Source of the DNA: Ischnura elegans
Lineage: Eukaryota; Arthropoda; Insecta; Odonata; Coenagrionidae
NCBI RefSeq assembly: GCF_921293095.1
Contig: NC_060246.1
Location: forward strand, 88,409,030-88,473,029
Reading direction: 5' to 3'
Length of the DNA stretch: 64,000 nucleotides
The notes under the pieces are model-generated. The model saw nothing but the letters and a program-made list of their open reading frames with translations, was not told the DNA's origin and did not search any database. Each line of letters begins with the position of its first letter. Position 1 is the stretch's first letter. This document shows, one piece after another, positions 45,184-55,800 of the stretch. The translations under genes were made by a program, and so were the position numbers.

Positions 45184-48138
45184 ACCAGCAGCTTCGTGAA
45201 TGAGGGAAATACTATAGCAATTATGGCTGTTTTCACGACATCATGTGTACACAACTAATTTATTATTGGTTGTCAAAAAATTTCATCCGCTGTACTGGAG
45301 ACAGTGCCATAAATTAGGGGATATGGATCAGGGAAATAGTTATCGTACAATACTTTGTTAACAGATTCGGTTGTCCTGAATCTGTTTAATTATTTTAATA
45401 AATACCATCATTTTTATTCGAAAACAAATCCAATTATTTTTTCACAATTTTGTTGAAGCTCTTTATTCCAAATTGCTTAACACTAATCTACAGTTGAACA
45501 CACCCATATTTACAAATACTTACAACGTCAGTCTCCTCCATGACATTTTGACAACGTTAATTTTATGAAAAAAAGCAAGGACATCTGCTTTGTTAACTAC
45601 GTATCCTGGTCAATTCAGGTTTAATGAGTGTTGAAAACGTGATGTACCTATATGATATGTATGTCGTCATCTGCTGCGCGAAAAGTGCGCAAAATATTGT
45701 GATGAATGTGTTAGTGAGTTTAAGTGGTCCAGCCAGCGGAGGGAATTATAACCTAGTACAGTTTCATTTGTTACAGTTGTTGGTCAAACGTTTGAATATT
45801 TTTCAAACTTGGAGGAGCTCTTGACCCATTGATTTTTTTACATGATTCATTACCGTCAGACTTGAATTTTTCTAAAGCTGTGCCGACATTATGTAGTTTT
45901 CGCCCAATTAATTTGACATCAGAGGAGTCAATTTATTTAGTTGCCGGAATTTTTCATAATTCATGATTGGATATTTTTTTATTTTGCTAGTTCATTGGAA
46001 TATAATTTCATCTGTTGACTTGGAAGTTGCTTTCCAAGTTGCTTTTCGTATTTGTCCTAAACGTGTAAACGTAGTTAAATTTTTTTTTATGTGTTGTCAT
46101 GATTTATAAATAGAATTGTGGGCAAATATTTGGAGAAGAGGTAAAATCTATGGCAGTGAGTGTCATACAAAGTATTATTAATTTTCTCGCCTTTTTCCCC
46201 CTGGACTCTAGGAATTCGCTGAGCGAGAAACTCCTCCTACTTTGATTGTTTGCAGCCTCGAGCTTGAAAACAGTAGATATATTTTTGCAGTGTTTATGAT
46301 AAGAAACCCTTAGTTTCTCATTATCATTGCCCAATCCTATCCTACCAGGAAAATTCCGATTGGAAATTTAGTCCAAGTTCTTGAGTATCGTTACCAATTT
46401 TATTTAGTGCTTCATGAAACACCATCATTGTTGATCATAGTCATATTTCGTATTTTAGATTGTGTATTACGCTAAATCTTTTCTTCGGAGGGACAAGAAG
46501 AATCGAGCAATGAAATTCGGCTCTTGCAATAAATATTCAGGTCAGAAAGTATGTCATAGGTTGTTGTGGTTCGTCCTACAGATCTTATGAACGGAGGAAA
46601 GTACGCCGTTATTTTTAGGGCCCAATTCCTTGATGTTCACTTTTGGTTTGTCGCATGTTGATCTACTTTTTACGATAACTTTGAATTTATTTGTCATTAG
46701 TTAAAGGGAGGCAGTGGCCATATAAATCGACCAAAATATGTCGTAACGTGCACCACAATGAATCCAAAAAAATTTACCGGATCACAAAAAGGGTCGATTC
46801 AGTGTATAACTTTGATTGAGGCTGTTTTTTACTGTCTATACGTAATTTTCCATTTTTGGATAACGGATCACTGCCTTTGAAATTTTCTCGGGGCTATAAA
46901 ATATTGGTTTCAAATCGATTGGTCTTTGATTGAGCCCCAAACAAGGCCTCTTAACCAAAGGTAGCGTTGTTTTTCATTAATTTCCGCCAAATATCCATGT
47001 ACGTGGTACTCGATGAGGGTAGCTAAAAGGGAAGGAAGTAAGTGATTTAACTCCTTACAAAATTAGTTGCATCTAGGGGCATTCCGGTTTTAATTCAATG
47101 TGAGGAGTTATGGTCGACTTTCAATGGCCATTCTGCGGCGCAGGCTCAGGTGACCTCCCTGTGGTCAAGCGACCGACGATGTTTTGGAGAAATCTCCTCC
47201 TGTTGTTGGACGAACTACTTCAGTCTTGAAGCGCTTGTTGTTGTGCATTGCAGTCTTCGACTGTCTTCCATCGGGCTCTCTGCTTAAAGCTCTTCACTTC
47301 TTCCTCCTCTTCTTCTTCTCGTAGTTGTGACTGGGTACTTCTTGCCAAGGAGTCAAGTCGACCACTGGGATAAGGTCGTATCGATCGCAAGGCACAACTT
47401 GATTACTGAAATAAGGACAATTACAGTCAATATAGAATTGGTTTTATTTTTTATTAACATGGTTAGTTTTACAATCTACGCTAATGCTTTTGTTAGTTTC
47501 ATCTGTAAGTATTTTAAAGGAGGCTACCTTTTTTGGCTACCAACCATACTTCTTGCAATTTGTATTTATATACACCAAAGTTTCCTTTTCCTCTGACTTA
47601 CAATTAGTGTGAGCATTCCGTTTTACTGAGAAGTCTACGTCATTAGTTTTTGTATGCATGGTAATGGGTTTCATAATAGGATGATTTTAGAGTCGATAAT
47701 CGAAACGTTGGCTAAGATGGAGTTATCCACCCGATGGGAAACATGATAAAAGTTCACGCGACTGATTCTCCGTGAAAGTCCTTTATCTTTCTTAATCAGA
47801 CTCAATTTTTTCTTTCGCCTGTAATGCCCCTCATTGCGACTATTTATTTGATATCGGTCAGTATTTAAAAGCCTCCTACAAACCGTTGAATAATATGTAA
47901 TGTGGTCTCGTAGTTTTACGCCGCGTTAATTTCATATGATCCATGGCTTCTGGGTTTCCCCGCGTGTTTTACTCTGAGACGGCAGTTTCGCTGGTATTCC
48001 AACGAGCGTTATCAGGTAGAATGAAACCGGGGTCGGATTAAAGGTAGATCCCCTTACCCCAAATTTTATCAAACATTTTTTTTATTAGTTTAATAGTTTT
48101 TGTATCCTTGCTTGGAGTAAAGGGAGTGTATATGCAAG

Positions 48139-48428
48139 GAGGTGCGCAGCGAGGGGGGGTTTTGGGGAATAAACCCCCCCCTCCCAGAGCTCAGAATTTT
48201 AAAAAGTTGAATCCATTTTACTTATTTGGATCAGTATTACTAATAGAATAAGGTTAGGATTAATCAAACATCTCTCAGAAAGCCATAATTCTCGCTATTT
48301 TGAACCATTATTCATAACATTTTTCTGGACAACTCCTGCTTACCCTGGTGGGTATGCAATACCTTACACCCGTAAGTATTACTTGCGCCTAAAATCCCCC
48401 CTAGCCTTAATTCTTAGCTGCGCCCCTG
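48139..48428. mobile_element. hAT-like element family G, copy 2 (290 bp)
   Basis: It carries the GCAGCGAGGGGGGGTTTTGG start and the TAGCTGCGCCCCTG end of family G. The flanks TATGCAAG (48131-48138) and TATGCAAT (48429-48436) are a 7-of-8 target duplication, which sets the boundaries. Confidence 0.85.
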
Positions 48429-48899
48429 TATGCAATTACATGGCTACAAGTCCCAAGCGTGAGAGAAATGTGAGTTGTACGTATTTATCGCAGAGCGTAG
48501 CACTCCCTACAGTAAAATAGCCTCTCTTTCCCGGAGGGTATTCTATACTCTCTAGTGGAAATGTAAAGAGGTCATGACATCGGCCATGACCCCTTTCAAT
48601 TTGATGCTGAAAACGCCCCTGAATGAAACGGTCATCTTAGAATATTTATCCTCTTGATGAAAGCAAGGAGTCATGTAGTCCTCTTTAAACAATAAGAAAT
48701 GGTTGAATGTTGAAGGTAAAATCATTGAAATCTATTGACCGAAAATCTCAAGTGCTTTTATTAACCAATCTTTAAAATAAATATGTATTCGAATTGAAAA
48801 AATGACTGTCAATTTTTTTATATAGGAATGTCCTGAAGCCAGTTGCATGGAAGTAAAATTTTTGTTATATTTTCTTTAATCTGCTTTAATATTAATCCC

Positions 48900-49587
48900 T
48901 AGAGATGTTTAACTACTCAAAAATTTGAGTCGATTCGAGTAGTTGGTACTCGACTCGATTGCTTCGGTTAGCATTACGAATGTCGAGTCGAGTAGTTTTG
49001 GTTACAGAGCTGTCGAAGCCAGTAGGCTCAGAAATCTGCTGACAGATGGCTCTGTCATGAAACTCATGTGATAATATCGTTTATTAAATCGATAAGTCGT
49101 TCTAATGGCCAGTGTGTAGCGAAAGACAATTTTCTGCTGGCAGTAATGCTGTAAATTGGAGAGTCATAACTTGCTGCCTGAGTATGCAGTTCAATTGGTT
49201 TTTCTGCATGAGAATTTGAGAGCATGAAAAATTACCCGATTAATTTGTGTACATAATATTTTTTACAATTGTGCAAATTCATTTACTCAGGGCTCTTCCT
49301 AAAATTTTCGATACTTAAATTAATTAAATTGACGACATATTACTAGAGGTTAAATAATTTGAATCGTGCTTATGCGACTGTTTAAGACGCATTTTTTAAA
49401 TTCATCTCCTAATTCTGACACAATTGCCATCAACGTTCCTAATTATCATACGAAAAAATGAGAATATGTTGGCGCATGCATTGTTGTATTGCCTGGTTCA
49501 GAAATTACCAAACTTGACTCGACTCGATACCCGCGAGTAGTTTTCAACTCGACTCGAGATCAAAAAAGTACTACTCGCACATTCCCA
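48900..49587. mobile_element. hAT-like non-autonomous element, 688 bp, with CTCGACTCGA subterminal motifs
   Basis: TAGAGATGTTTAACTACTC and the complement of GTACTACTCGCACATTCCCA form imperfect ends. The flanks TTAATCCC (48892-48899) and TTTATCCC (49588-49595) agree at 7 of 8. Near both ends, motifs such as CTCGACTCGA and GAGTAGTT recur in both orientations, resembling hAT subterminal transposase-binding repeats. Confidence 0.82.
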
Positions 49588-49738
49588 TTTATCCCTTTTA
49601 CTTTTAGTGATCTGCGTGTGCCCAAAATTACGACGCTGAAAATATACTTATCCGGTGATTTGACTGCGAGGATTTTCCTTTCTTTGACAATAAAAAAAAT
49701 GTTAAAATATTTATTTTGAACCATTTTTTTGTACTTAC

Positions 49739-49844
49739 TCGTGAGATAGCTGTTCGAAAGCTCGTGGCTGCATTTCCGTGATGTCATCTCCGTTGTCGCA
49801 AAGGAGTCGGGCGAAACTGGCGCCTCGAATGGATTTCAACTGGT
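49739..49844 (-). CDS. PXB exon (PXA exon 12 counterpart)
   Basis: A 106-nt exon encoding [20 protein letters not shown] and [15 protein letters not shown]. The acceptor is TTACAG and the donor GTAAGT. If the intron were not removed, the frame would stop at once (GAG TAA), so a further exon is expected; PXA has one here. Confidence 0.9.
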
Positions 49845-52800
49845 CTGTAATAAAATAAAACAAGGATTTTTGTACTAATTGTAACCTGATACACCGTCGT
49901 ACTTACGATATACAGATCAAAGTGCGACGTTTAACGATCTGCATGAAATGGGACATAGAATTTCGTGATATTTTTTTTACTCCGATCAAAAAGTACAGAG
50001 AATCATCGTCATTCAATGATCTTGGAATAATAATTACTTCACATTAATACATAGAGTGTTCCGATTTCTAATCCGGCAAATTTTGCTTGTCTAGACTTAG
50101 AAAGGTATTATAGACAATAAAAAAGATTTTCACCTAGATTTTTTTTCTGAACAAGTTTAAACACAGTGGGTGTCGTCATGTAGTGTCCTACAAACGAGTG
50201 TTCTTGTTTAAACGAGCATTGCTAAAATCACGAGGGAAAGGTGCGGTGTTTTTTCGTCATTTTGAAATGCTTTGTCTATTTTACGAATCCTAATGTGGTT
50301 GAATTTGGTCAGGAATGGCAAACCATACAAGAGAGCCTTAGTCATCTTGATTCGGGGTCTGTTTAAGTTAATGCTCGATTCACATAGTCATTTTTAGCGC
50401 CCAGTCTCTTGAAAAATTCAATAAGTTCTTTAAAATATTATGAAAAGTGCTTTTTGAATCCTTGAAACATTTATCACGGTCATTTTCGTCTATATGGGTT
50501 CCATCATTTTATCCAAAGTGTTTACTTTTTCCTTAAGGTCAAGGCTTATTAACGGACACACAGTAATAACAAACGTTCTTTCGTGATGTGATTGTCCTTT
50601 TTGGTTTTAACGTTCTTGTTCAGACGTGAAAAGACGACAACTATTAATTGTTTATGAAGGGCTGGCTATCCCCGCAATCTACTTATCTTATTAATAAGTG
50701 ATGGTGATTGACTATAAACATATTTTTGAGTTCAACAGATTCAGGCTTTAATTGGTTGAAGTTAGACATAATGAAATAAATGAAATATCGCAGCACTTTT
50801 CCACAAGATTTTTTAATGGAAAAGTGCTACAATCTTTTATTTATTTAAATATTTTTGAGTGTTAGCTAATGCCAACTCTGGATTAGTTCAATGTATAATT
50901 TTTTCAGGTTTGTTTTTCACGCTTCATAACTCACAACCTTTTGTGGAAGCTTCTTCTCCTGCCAGCCATCAGCCTGTCTGTTTATATTCCAAATGCCTTC
51001 GGTAGTTCATATTCTCACCGGAAGTGTTATAAAATAATCTGAGTACGTTTGTTTCCTACCTACAAAATAAACTTTCATGTTCATGCTGGAAATATAAATA
51101 CCGTATCCTTTTTGTTTGCTTTAGCCTTATGTTTTTTTCACTCGCCGAGTTAAGCGTGACTGAAGAAAATGATCAGGGAATATTTTTTTGGGCGCACGTT
51201 TATGCATTTTTTTATTCGTCGTCACAATATGTCTGTTCAATCGGTACAATCTCACTATGCCTCAGCTTTATTCAATTTTTTAACGCCTCTTTCGCGAACA
51301 CCGGTTTTTCGTCATATCTGCGCTTCTAATCCCGTTTTTCTCTAATTTATCAAAAGACAATTGTATTGAACATTCAGCTTATTAAAACAACTTGTCTGTT
51401 TCCTCACTATTTTATGTTTACCGACATGTACATGCACATGTAAAAATAAAATAGTGTGGAAACAAACAAGTTGTTTTAATAAGCTGAATATCAAAGATTT
51501 CCACCGCATCACGCCGGACACTGTATCTTGTATTGAACATTGTCTAACCTGCTCATGGTCAAGGCCTTATCCTTATATTCTCACACCATATTTATTTTCT
51601 CTCTAATCTCTTAAAAAATACTGGAGTAGCCAAAGAGCGTTGGAAAGTGGGAGTTTGTCCCATGGAAAGTAATAGTTCCTCTCTAATTGTGCAAAAGTGT
51701 AAATGCTGTTCAAAGTAAGGTAGAACCTAAAACGGAACGTAGCGCTGTTAGTTATTTGCTGATCTGGAAGGGAGGGCTGAGTTATTACATGTGCTCGGAC
51801 ATAGTCCACCTTCGTTTACTTGCCAATGGCTCTATAACTCGAGGTATTCTCTTTGATTCGGTGGCAAAGTCAGCGCATTCCGTTTAATTGCTTCTCTCAA
51901 GGGCATACTAGGTCGTTCATCGCGATAACAAAGGTGTTGAGAATTACGAAGGTTTTCGGCCGATGCTAGCGTGCAATTTTTGCAGCTATGTACCTAATAT
52001 CACGATTGAAGAGTTAAGGATTGGATAGTTGGCCTGGGGGTTTGTACATATCACTATTGACTACTAAGACTAAAGTTTTCAGTTTTCTTCGGATGAAAAA
52101 AGGCGATAAAAATCGTGGGTTTACTATGAATTATAATTTATTTCTTTTATCATAAAATATGTAAGTAACTAGTCCTGCCTGTACATTTTTGCCTTACCGC
52201 AAATTTTCTTTGTTTAGCATTTAAAAAGCGGCGAGCCGTCTTGGAAAGTTGTTAGAGAATTACTAATCTTAAGAATTTTTTTCTTGGAGGGTTTTTCGCC
52301 GAATCTAGAGTGAAGTTTTTGCAGCTAAGTAGCTGATATCACAATAAGAGTGCTTAGCGTTGGATAGAGGGACATGGGATGCACCCCATTGGCTATTGAC
52401 TGCTAAGAAGTAACTTTTCCTGCCTACAAATATTTTTCCAAACTGCAATTTTTCTTTGTTTGACTAAAACAGCGGCGGGCCATCAAGGAAAGTGGTAAAG
52501 ATTGCACTGTATTCCGAGGCTAGCACCTGCTCTATGTGACTTTGCATGTTTACGGGAATGATTCAAAGTTTTGGACTCATAATTTTAGGCGTTTCAACTA
52601 TATATGTCACGCTTCTTACCACAAAACTTTTTTCCCGAGATTTCTTCTTTTTCTCCGTGTGTTTTTTCTCTAACGATTTAAAAATCACTGGCATTTCAGC
52701 GTAGATCTTCGTCTGCACACTTAAGAATTTCCTATTGTATCCAGTTAACTTGCAAGTATTACCTTCAATGAAAAAATTAGAATGTTCTCATCCATGAGGG

Positions 52801-55800
52801 TGATGCTCTCTATGAATTCGAGCTGCAGTTTTTTTACGGAGATATCTCTGCTTTGTTGACATATTTAACCTTGGCGAGTGTTCTTGGTGAGGCCATTTTC
52901 TATTCTTGTATTCCATTGTCTGGAATGTCATGACCTTAAGATATGCTCTCTATATACGCGCATCAGAATATCTTTCATTCAATTCCTGTTTCAAGTTTGA
53001 TGCCATATTTATTTTTCTGATCGCGCTGAGTTTGCTCTTTGGAATATAAAATAAACAAATATTTTAGTGATATTTGACCTTTATGCATCTTCAATGCTAA
53101 AATAACTATTTTTATTCGCATTATCCTAACTGTAGAGTTAGTTTTACTTTTGTTTTTTTTTAGATTTTTGATTGAGAAATGGGATTTGAAGATTAAAAAA
53201 TTGCTTGTCATCATTAGAATCAACAATTTCTTGAAACACTTTTGCAGGAGACGTAAGGATCAATGTCTAGGAAAAGAAATATGCCGAGCAATATTTCAGT
53301 TGGCTTACAAAGCGTTTTATTCTAAATTTCGAGTGTTTTTCTTGAGCGTCTACAGAATTTTAAGTTTATTCTGTCATCGGTTGGTCTCCACTTACTGAAG
53401 TTTATAGGTTGGTTTGAGGTTTAGCCCTAATTTTGATTCTATTTGGATGACTTGAGTCAAGTATGAGATTCAGCTCTTGAAAGAAAATTAATTTCCCAAG
53501 ACCGTACTCTTTGATGGGCGGATGGGAGAGGTAAAAATGCTAACACGGGGAGTGATGGACAAAATAAGACACTAACGGAAATACAAACTTGAAACTAACA
53601 CACGCACAAGCTTTCACTTACTCAGGTTTGTGAAAAACACGCTACCGACAGTGACCCACCCACACAATAGAAAAGGACAAATGATAAAATAAATAAAACA
53701 CGCTCTCATTCACGCACCTCGCGGGTTTGCTCCAAGGAACAAAAGGCCGCGTAGGACACATGCACTCTAATTTTCTTTCAACTGTTTAACGGCCGTAGTT
53801 CGTTCAATCCCTTATATTCAGCTCTTGTTTGGCTTCTATAAAGCTACGTACTTCCTTGCGTTTCCATACTTGATGGACTTAAAAGGCAAAGCATCTAGCA
53901 TCTAAAACTACGACAAAATTACCATGATAAATGGCAATTGGTTAGTGTATTGATGTGAGCGGTGGCATGGAAGTATAAAGGTTCGTGGCCTGATACTCTG
54001 GGTAGGAAATCTCTGGCAAATTTTCTCGTTGAAACGGATGTGAAAGTCGTATTTTTCACGCAACATTTAATGTTGAAAAGCACATTGTTTAAATAGATAT
54101 TATTACCATTTTCAAAAATTCCCATATTCATTGAATTGGTTAAATTTTGGTCGCATTTATTATCTAAGTACAGGTTTTTGCAGATATAATATCTCAAAAC
54201 ACCACGATTCCACACGTTTCCAGCGGCTTAAATCGCAAATTCGTTTTTTACGATCTATATTTTTTATTAATTTTTATTTAATTTAGTATAAATTTATTTG
54301 ATTTTTAATGCTTTGTTCCAAAGAACAACTTGAATATCGTATTAGCCCAGGATTTTTATCTTATAGGCTAACTTACTTCCTCAAATGGCTCTAATTACAA
54401 TATTATATTCAAGGAAAAATGATTATGATGGATTTCTTGGCCACTTTGTTGCTCAGTTTCTCTTTTCTTTGTATGAGGTCCTACAATAAGAAAGAGCGAT
54501 TTTAATTTAACATTTTCGTGTACACTACCAAATGAAAAAAGTATCTGCAGAAAAATCTGTGGAATCCATGTAAGTATATTAATTTTGTAGCGCGTCAGTC
54601 TGCGCAGTCACACTTTAGGGTCTATCTCAGTCGTACCAAGTGCTACAGGGATGGGGTTCGGTGCATTCGACGCAGAATCTCTGCACGCACGGTTTATACA
54701 TAATCCCAGCGCTGTAGCTCGACAATGCGTTAAGTTGCGGGAAAAAAACGTGCAAAAGCGGGGCAAGCATCGCTGGAACTTACGTCGACGGACTGCATTT
54801 TATTGTGGCATTGAATGCCCCCGGAACACTTCGACTCCAGCCACGAATTACCTTTCTTCCGCAGTAGCATGGGAAGCGTCCGTTGGTCAAGCGTTGCTCT
54901 ATCTTCCGTCGGCAGACGGCTTACTACGGCGGGCGGGCGGACTTTATTTTCGCATTCGAAGCTAGCGGACCACTTCGACTCTAATCCACGAATTCACCTC
55001 CTGCCACTCTCGACATTCGCTATTGCGAAGCCGGCCACGAAGCGCGAAACAACAAAGTCTCGCCCGTAAGTGCACGTCGAGAGACTAGTAAATTTGTGCG
55101 CGCATGACAAGATGCATACCTTCGAAAACACATTGCGTAGTTTACCTCAGATAGAGTGCGTGCACGTACGCAATACACGAACAGAGTTCACGGTGATACC
55201 TAGAAGCGGAAAAAATAATCGTCCCGTTCTTATGCTGTAAAACTGTGTTATATGGTGTAACAGCCTGGCTGTGGATCAGGCAGGTTGGCACTGCTAGTAC
55301 TTATTCTTAATTATAGAATATTCTTCTATTTCTGTTGGAACAGTGAAGGTTATCCAGGTATCGCTAGAAAGCATTCCATTCATGGCCTCGGAGTAAGCCT
55401 TCCCCTCCCATTTCCATCCCTTTAATTTCCCTACCCGCTTCAGAGTTCAGCGGATAGAATCCCACAGGGACCGGCGCCGCTGCTTTAGTAAGTGTACCGG
55501 CCGAAGAGCATTCAAATGGAAAAAGTGTATTGGTAATGAATTATGATTATGTAGGTCATTGATTAATATTTAAAGTTTGTTTTAATAGTATTGTTTGACG
55601 AGTTAAATCCTTTTGTTGCTTGGCTTTAAGGATGTAAGAATCCCAATGGGATTCATTGGCGGCAGGAGGGCAGGTAATCCATTTTTCGAATATATTTGCC
55701 GGGAAAGCATCAGATTTTGAATCCATTTTTGATTGCCAAGGCAAGCATGAAGGGTGAAATTCACTCAGTGATTTGCGAAGTATAAAATATCAAAAAGAAC

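Larger units (their letters stand above)
38681..49738. other. Region between PXA and the last recognised PXB exon
   Basis: About 11 kb that should include the missing last exon of PXB, its 3' UTR and the PXA promoter. It holds hAT-like elements (40601-40868, 43458-43884, 48139-48428, 48900-49587), a SINE (44888-45074), and one copy of the ~1-kb duplicated segment (about 43930-45183). I scanned the minus strand for the Cys-x10-Trp ending of PXB and did not find a convincing candidate. The GC-richer stretch 47130-47400 has no recognisable frame. Confidence 0.55.

Noticed and set aside
46704-46880. Possible MITE with GGCAGTG ends
   Set aside because: Weak inverted similarity (GGAGGCAGTGG and CACTGCCTTTG) but no target duplication or clear boundary.
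46955-46990. Another candidate PXB tail (RYLW on the minus strand)
   Set aside because: No cysteine at the expected spacing, and the frame and acceptor do not fit the phase left by the previous exon.
47130-47400. GC-richer patch as an exon
   Set aside because: No frame on either strand gives a recognisable protein, and repeated CTT/TCC runs explain the composition.
54651-55069. Protein-coding gene in the CpG-rich patch
   Set aside because: Two short overlapping frames with arginine- and serine-rich chance composition, and no domain.
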